64,000 nt of DNA. Source: Pseudomonadota bacterium. Lineage in GTDB: Bacteria; Pseudomonadota; Gammaproteobacteria; Steroidobacterales; Steroidobacteraceae. Below, in pieces: positions 59,969 to 64,000 of the stretch. Numbering within the stretch: the first letter of the stretch is position 1; each line of letters begins with the position of its first letter. The position numbers and the translations under genes were made by a program. The stretch lies in assembly GCA_016705325.1 (NCBI GenBank), contig JADIYJ010000013.1, forward strand, positions 62,001 to 126,000. Direction: 5' to 3'. The notes below the pieces were generated by a model. The model was not told the origin of the DNA. It saw nothing but the letters and a program-made list of their open reading frames with translations, and made no database searches.

Positions 59969-61291
59969 GGGCCTGTCGGGATTTTTGTGTGACGAGCCGT
60001 ACACTGCCCGGAAGGGCGAGGGAGATGTATGGCCCAGAACGACAAGGGTTTTTCCGACGGAGCTGCTGAACCAGTTGCTGGCTGGCCGTGATCCGAAGAG
60101 CGTACTGGACTCCGACGGTCTGATCGGGGATCTGAGGAAGGCGCTGGCCGAGCGCCTGCTCAACGCCGAGATGGACGTGCATCTGGCGAACGAGGCCGAG
60201 GCCGGCGTCGCCAACCATCGCAACGGCTCGAGCCCGAAGACGGTGCTGACGCCGGAGGGTGCGTTGGAGCTGTCGATCCCGCGCGACCGCCACGGCCGCT
60301 TCGATCCGGCGCTGATCGCCAAGTACCGGCGGCGCTTTCCGGGCTTCGACGACAAGATCATCGCGCTCTACGCCCGCGGCATGAGCACGCGCGACATCCA
60401 GGGCCACGTGCGCGAGCTCTACGGCATCGAGGTCTCCCCGGACCTCGTTTCCGCCGTCACCGACCAGGTGATCGACGAGGTCGCCCTCTGGCAGGCGCGC
60501 CCGCTCGAGCTGTCCTACGCGATCGTCTTCTTCGACGCGCTGCGGGTGAAGATCCGCGACGAGGGGCTGGTCCGCAACAAGGCCGTGTATCTGGCGATCG
60601 GCATGGACGCGAGCGGCTGCAAGCACGTCCTGGGGATGTGGATCGAGCAGACCGAGGGCGCCAAGTTCTGGCTGCGAGTGATGAACGAGCTCAAGAGCCG
60701 CGGCACCCAGGACATCCTGATCGCCGTCGTCGACGGCTTGAAGGGCTTCCCCGAGGCCATTACGGCGGTCTTCCCCGGCACGGTCGTGCAGACCTGCATC
60801 GTGCACCTGATCGGCTACTCGATGCAGTTCGCTTCGCGGAAGGAGCGCAAGCCCATCGCCGCGGCCCTGAAGCCGATCTACCGGGCCGAGAACGCCGCCG
60901 CCGCCGAGCGCGAGCTGCAGGCCTTTGACCAAGGCATCTGGGGCCGCAAGTACCCCACGATCGCCCAGAGCTGGCGGCGTAACTGGGAGGCCGTGATCCC
61001 GTTCTTCGTCTTCCCGCAGGAAGTGCGCAAGATCCTCTACACCACGAACGCGATCGAGAGCTTGAACGCATCGGTGCGCAAAGCGGTGCGGAACAAAGGG
61101 CACTTCCCGCGCGATCAGGTGGCCACCAAGCTGATCTGGCTGGCGCTGCGGCACATCACGCAGAACTGGAAGCGGCCGCCTCCGGCGTGGCAAGCTGCCA
61201 AGGCCCAACTGGCCATCCAGTTCGGAGAGCGGTTCGTCTTTAACGACTGAGATCAATGCCACCGGCTCTCACACAAGATTTCTGACGGCCC
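59969..61291. mobile_element. IS256-family insertion sequence, about 1.32 kb
   Basis: Imperfect terminal inverted repeats of about 30 bases: left GGGCCTGTCGGGATTTTTGT continuing GTGACGAGCCG, right (reverse complement) GGGGCCGTCAGAAATCTTGT continuing GTGAGAGCCG. I see no 8-9 base direct duplication at the ends (left flank TGTCCTTCC, right flank GGGAGTGCG), which suggests later recombination rather than a simple fresh insertion. Confidence 0.82.
60029..61250 (+). CDS. IS256-family transposase, frameshifted near its start
   Basis: About 407 residues when repaired. The catalytic acidic residues are in YAIVFFDALRVKIRD, LIAVVDGLKGFPEAI and TTNAIESLNASVRKA, with the usual VVQTCIVHLIGYSM between. 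A good start (ATG at 60029, GAGGGAG upstream) reads MAQNDKGF and then leaves frame at a run of five T; with four T it would continue PTELLNQLLAGRDPKSVLDS as in the family. So the copy is inactive or the run is miscounted. Longer in-frame upstream codons without a ribosome-binding site are not a likely start. Confidence 0.85.
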
Positions 61292-61310
61292 CGGGAGTGC
61301 GCAAACTGAC

Positions 61311-61368
61311 GCCGTTCCACCTACGCCGTTCCACCTGCGCCGTTGCACCTGCGCCGTTCCACCTGCCC
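61311..61368. repeat. Four-copy 14-base tandem repeat
   Basis: CCGTTCCACCTGCG repeated four times with single-base changes, between GCAAACTGACG and the terminator hairpin. It lies just outside the right end of the IS256-type element. The related copy at 51.65 kb lacks this expansion. Confidence 0.9.
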
Positions 61369-61373
61369 AGATG

Positions 61374-61401
61374 AAGAAGGCCGGCAATGCCGGCCTTCTT
61401 T
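61374..61401. terminator. Terminator hairpin identical in stem to 51.68 kb
   Basis: AAGAAGGCCGGC / GCCGGCCTTCTT, 12-bp stem with loop AAT, followed by TTTAC on the plus strand. It would stop read-through from the IS element before petA. The rest of the 353-base gap holds the 14-base repeat, an array and the petA promoter. Confidence 0.85.
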
Positions 61402-61455
61402 ACTTGGAAAACTTGAGCTTGATTGTCTGATCAGGGAGTCGTGCTTTCCGGCCCA

Positions 61456-61512
61456 CCTTCCTCCCTTCCTCCCTTCCTCCCTTCCTCCCTTCCTCCCTTC
61501 CTCCCCTTCCCT
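61456..61512. repeat. CCTTCCTCC array upstream of petA
   Basis: Pyrimidine-rich on the plus strand; on the minus strand the head is GGGAAGGGGAGGAAGGGA, the same head as the arrays at stop codons but here with no gene ending at it. Confidence 0.9.
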
Positions 61513-61540
61513 CGAGCCCTACTCCCTAACCCATTTTGGC

Positions 61541-61546
61541 TATAAT
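61541..61546 (+). promoter_or_regulatory. petABC promoter -10 box
   Basis: Perfect TATAAT with a preceding GGC, 58 bases before the petA ATG. No good -35 is visible at 17 bases, since that region is next to the pyrimidine array. Confidence 0.5.
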
Positions 61547-61603
61547 GCGCTGCTGCGTGTTGCAGCAAGCCCGGCAACGGGCTGACGCCGAGGAGAGAGC
61601 TGG

Positions 61604-62194
61604 ATGACCGAAGAAGTCGATACGGGCAGGCGCCATTTCCTGACCGTCGCCACAGTCGCGACCGGCGCGGTGGGCGTTGCGCTCGTCGCCGTACCGTTCC
61701 TGGCTTCCTGGAAACCCAGCGCCCGCGCAAAAGCCATGGGCGCGCCGGTAGAAGTGGACATCAGCAAGCTCGAGCCGGGCGCGATGCTCAAGGTCGAGTG
61801 GCGCGGCAAGGCTGTCTACATCGTGCACCGTACGCCGCAGATGCTGGCCCAGCTCGAAGGCATCGTCGGTGAGCTGCGCGACCCCGAATCGACCGAGTCC
61901 GACCAGCCCGAATTCGCCAGGGGTGCTGCGCGCGCGCTGAAGCCCGAATACCTGGTGCTCATCGGTGTCTGCACGCACCTCGGCTGCGCGCCGCTCGACA
62001 AGTTCAGTCCCGGCGACGTCACGGTCTCGCCGGACTGGCAGGGCGGCTTCTTCTGCCCCTGCCACGGTTCCAAGTTCGACATCTCGGGGCGCGTGTTCAA
62101 GAACGTCCCGGCGCCGACGAACCTCCCCGTCCCGCCGTACCAGTTCGTGACCGATAACCGCATCCTGATCGGCGCTGAGAAGGGGAACGCGTGA
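61604..62194 (+). CDS. petA: Ubiquinol-cytochrome c reductase Rieske iron-sulfur subunit
   Basis: 196 residues. A Tat-type N-terminus (GRRHFLTVATVATGAVGVAL) also serves as the membrane anchor. The Rieske cluster motifs are CTHLGCAPL and CPCHGSKFD with the two Cys-His pairs and disulfide Cys. It carries electrons from ubiquinol to cytochrome c1 in the bc1 complex. ATG at 61604 with AGGAGAGAG upstream. The stop overlaps the petB start. Confidence 0.97.
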   Translation: MTEEVDTGRRHFLTVATVATGAVGVALVAVPFLASWKPSARAKAMGAPVEVDISKLEPGAMLKVEWRGKAVYIVHRTPQMLAQLEGIVGELRDPESTESDQPEFARGAARALKPEYLVLIGVCTHLGCAPLDKFSPGDVTVSPDWQGGFFCPCHGSKFDISGRVFKNVPAPTNLPVPPYQFVTDNRILIGAEKGNA

Positions 62195-63468
62195 TGAGCA
62201 GCAGTAACGCGGCCGCGAAGACGGCCACGAAATCCGGTGGCGGCATGCTGTCCGGCCTGACAACGTGGATCGACGAGCGCTTCCCGCTGACGGCTCTGTG
62301 GAAATCGCAGGTGTCCGAGTACTACGCGCCGAAGAACATGAACTTCTGGTACTACTTCGGCTCGCTCGCCCTGGTCGTGCTGGTGATCCAGATTCTCTCG
62401 GGCCTGTTCCTGACGATGAACTACAAGCCGTCGTCCGCCGACGCCTTCGGCTCCGTCGAATACATCATGCGCGACGTGGAGTGGGGCTGGCTGATCCGCT
62501 ACATCCATTCGACCGGCGCCTCGGCGTTCTTCATCGTCGTCTACCTGCACATGTTCCGCGCGCTGCTGTACGGGTCGTACCAGAAACCGCGCGAGCTGCT
62601 GTGGATCTTCGGCATGCTGATCTACTTCGCGCTGATGGCCGAAGGCTTCTTCGGCTACCTCCTCCCCTGGGGCAACATGTCCTACTGGGGCGCGCAGGTA
62701 ATCGTGTCGCTGTTCGGCGCCATCCCGGTGGTCGGTGATTCGCTCACCGAATGGATCCGCGGCGATTTCTACATCTCGGACGTCACGCTGAACCGCTTCT
62801 TCGCACTGCACGTGGTTGCAATCCCGTTCGCGCTCGTCTTCCTCGTGATCGCGCACCTGATGGCGCTGCACGAGGTGGGCTCGAACAACCCGGACGGCGT
62901 CGAGATCAAGAAGGTCAAGGGGCCGGACGGCATCCCGCTCGACGGCATCGCGTTCCACCCGTATTACACGGTCAAGGACATGGTCGGCCTCGGAGTCTTC
63001 CTGATCCTGTTCGCGCTGGTCATCTTCTTCGCGCCGACGCTGGGCGGGTACTTCCTCGAGAACGCCAATTTCGACCCCGCAAACTCGCTGCAGACTCCGC
63101 CGCACATCGCGCCGGTGTGGTACTTCACGCCGTTCTACGCAATCCTGCGCGCCGTTCCGAGCAAGCCGCTCGGCGCCGCGCTGATGGGCATCGCCGTCGT
63201 GCTGTTCGTCTTCCTGCCCTGGCTCGACCGCGGCAAGGTCAAGTCGATCCGCTACCGCGGTCCGCTCTTCAAGTTCTTCCTGTACTCGTTCGCGATCAGC
63301 TTCCTGGCCCTGGGCTATCTCGGCATGCAGCCGCCGACGCCGGCGTTCACGCTCGCAGCGCGCGTCTTCACGGTCATCTACTTCGCGTTCTTCCTGCTGA
63401 TGCCGTGGTACACGAGCATCGACAAGACCAAGCCCGTGCCGACGAGGGTCACCTACCATGCGCATTGA
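62194..63468 (+). CDS. petB: Cytochrome b subunit of the bc1 complex
   Basis: 424 residues with eight membrane helices. The four haem-ligand His residues are in IRYIHSTGASAFFIVVYLHM and FFALHVVAIPFALVFLVIAH; GFFGYLLPWGNMSYWGAQVI is the Qo-side segment and a PEWY-like PVWYFTPFYAIL is seen. It houses both quinone sites. ATG at 62194 shares its first base with the petA stop (TGATG); a GTG one codon earlier is possible. Confidence 0.97.
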   Translation: MSSSNAAAKTATKSGGGMLSGLTTWIDERFPLTALWKSQVSEYYAPKNMNFWYYFGSLALVVLVIQILSGLFLTMNYKPSSADAFGSVEYIMRDVEWGWLIRYIHSTGASAFFIVVYLHMFRALLYGSYQKPRELLWIFGMLIYFALMAEGFFGYLLPWGNMSYWGAQVIVSLFGAIPVVGDSLTEWIRGDFYISDVTLNRFFALHVVAIPFALVFLVIAHLMALHEVGSNNPDGVEIKKVKGPDGIPLDGIAFHPYYTVKDMVGLGVFLILFALVIFFAPTLGGYFLENANFDPANSLQTPPHIAPVWYFTPFYAILRAVPSKPLGAALMGIAVVLFVFLPWLDRGKVKSIRYRGPLFKFFLYSFAISFLALGYLGMQPPTPAFTLAARVFTVIYFAFFLLMPWYTSIDKTKPVPTRVTYHAH

Positions 63469-64000
63469 TCGCCACAAGCAGAAGATCCTCGCGTTCGTCG
63501 CGGCGCTGGTCGCGCTGCCGTCCGTCGCCCTGGCCGCGGGAGGCGAGACGCACGTCGAAAAGGCCAACAACGACATCCACAACCAGGCGTCGTTGCAGCG
63601 GGGTGCAAGGAATTTCGTCAACTACTGCCTCGCGTGCCATTCGGCCAGGTACGTGCGTTACAACCGCGTTGCGGCCGACATCGGCCTCACCGAGCAGCAG
63701 ATGGTCGAAAACCTGCTCTGGTCCGGCGAGTCGCCGCACTCGACCATGACCAACGGTCTGCATGCTGACGACGGCAAGCAGTGGTTCGGCGTGGCGCCGC
63801 CCGATCTGTCGCTGATCGCTCGCAGCAAGGGAACGGACTACGTGTACACGTTCCTGAGGTCGTTTTACGCGGACCCGGCCAAGGGCACCGGCGTCAACAA
63901 CCTGTCGCTGCCCGGTACGGCGATGCCGCACGTGCTGTGGGAACTGCAGGGCACGCAGGAAGCCGTCTGGGAAGGCCAGACGGACGCACAGGGCAACGTG
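63458..64000 (+). CDS. petC: Cytochrome c1, 3' end outside window
   Basis: The first 181 residues are present and the frame is open at the window edge. Signal peptide (LAFVAALVALPSVALAAGG), haem-binding CLACH at residues ~55-59 (NYCLACHSARYVRYNRVA), then DLSLIARSKGTDYVYTFLRS and NNLSLPGTAMPHVLWELQGT. It accepts electrons from the Rieske protein. ATG at 63458 overlaps petB by 11 bases, completing the petABC operon. Confidence 0.95.
   Translation, partial: MRIDRHKQKILAFVAALVALPSVALAAGGETHVEKANNDIHNQASLQRGARNFVNYCLACHSARYVRYNRVAADIGLTEQQMVENLLWSGESPHSTMTNGLHADDGKQWFGVAPPDLSLIARSKGTDYVYTFLRSFYADPAKGTGVNNLSLPGTAMPHVLWELQGTQEAVWEGQTDAQGNV

Noticed and set aside
60049..60053. Programmed frameshifting in the IS256 transposase
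   Set aside because: IS256 elements are not known to use frameshifting, and the upstream frame stops soon without a functional domain; mutation or miscounted run fits better.
61311..61368. CRISPR-like short repeats
   Set aside because: Four contiguous 14-base units with no spacers; a simple tandem repeat.

Overview
The window is high-GC, densely coded bacterial chromosome. Gene content and order point to a Gammaproteobacterium: the kdsD-kdsC-lptC-lptA-lptB-rpoN-hpf-rapZ block, ibaG-murA, mpl, a Rieske/cytochrome b/c1 operon and a tkt-gap-pgk-pyk block. A group near Steroidobacterales/Nevskiales is my guess; the sequence does not prove it. Most of the window is core genome, with degraded accessory patches and many intergenic repeats.

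Layout. 1-16.6 kb: a DUF2855 fragment, a secreted prolyl oligopeptidase, a Tat-exported molybdenum hydroxylase pair, an exported methyltransferase, a CHAT-domain lipoprotein, a secreted pullulanase, a patatin, and an overlapping three-gene operon (aldo/keto reductase, Npt-like carrier, LtaS-like membrane sulfatase-fold enzyme). 16.6-18.7 kb: a decayed patch with a phospholipase D half-gene, a TPR-protein tail, a collagen-like fragment and a shortened nucleotidyltransferase pair. 18.8-29.4 kb: hppA and PPi-type phosphofructokinase, adk, rnd, mpl, a LON-domain protein and a glycosyltransferase fusion. 29.4-30.2 kb: remnants of an acyltransferase and a beta-propeller protein. 30.2-34.5 kb: hemL, crcB, a cyclic-nucleotide phosphodiesterase-type enzyme, an O-methyltransferase and dps. 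34.5-37.6 kb: the SAM cycle (ahcY behind an S-adenosylhomocysteine riboswitch, and metK). 37.7-43.5 kb: tkt-gap-pgk-pyk. 43.6-48.1 kb: a MoxR/VWA pair, an exported peroxiredoxin and a second patatin. 48.1-61.3 kb: mgtE, an IS1634-type element, the rapZ-to-kdsD envelope/sigma-54 block, ibaG-murA and an IS256-type element. 61.6 kb to the end: petA-petB-petC.

How the genes fit together. pfp and hppA form a pyrophosphate-linked unit beside adk. The ahcY riboswitch ties SAH removal to methylation load next to metK. kdsD, kdsC and lptCAB supply and export lipopolysaccharide. tkt-gap-pgk-pyk covers the pentose-phosphate link and lower glycolysis.

The most unusual signal is in the repeats. (1) Hairpins with one conserved 20-nt loop but unrelated, self-complementary stems (23.2, 45.9 and 46.0-46.2 kb). 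(2) A second family with a conserved inner core and copy-specific outer arms (32.1 and 44.5 kb). (3) Purine-rich GGAAGGGC arrays with a common head that begin exactly at several stop codons and lie on both sides of both IS elements. At least four genes (aldo/keto reductase, phospholipase D, tkt, IS256 transposase) carry single indels in short repeats or runs; some of these may be assembly errors.
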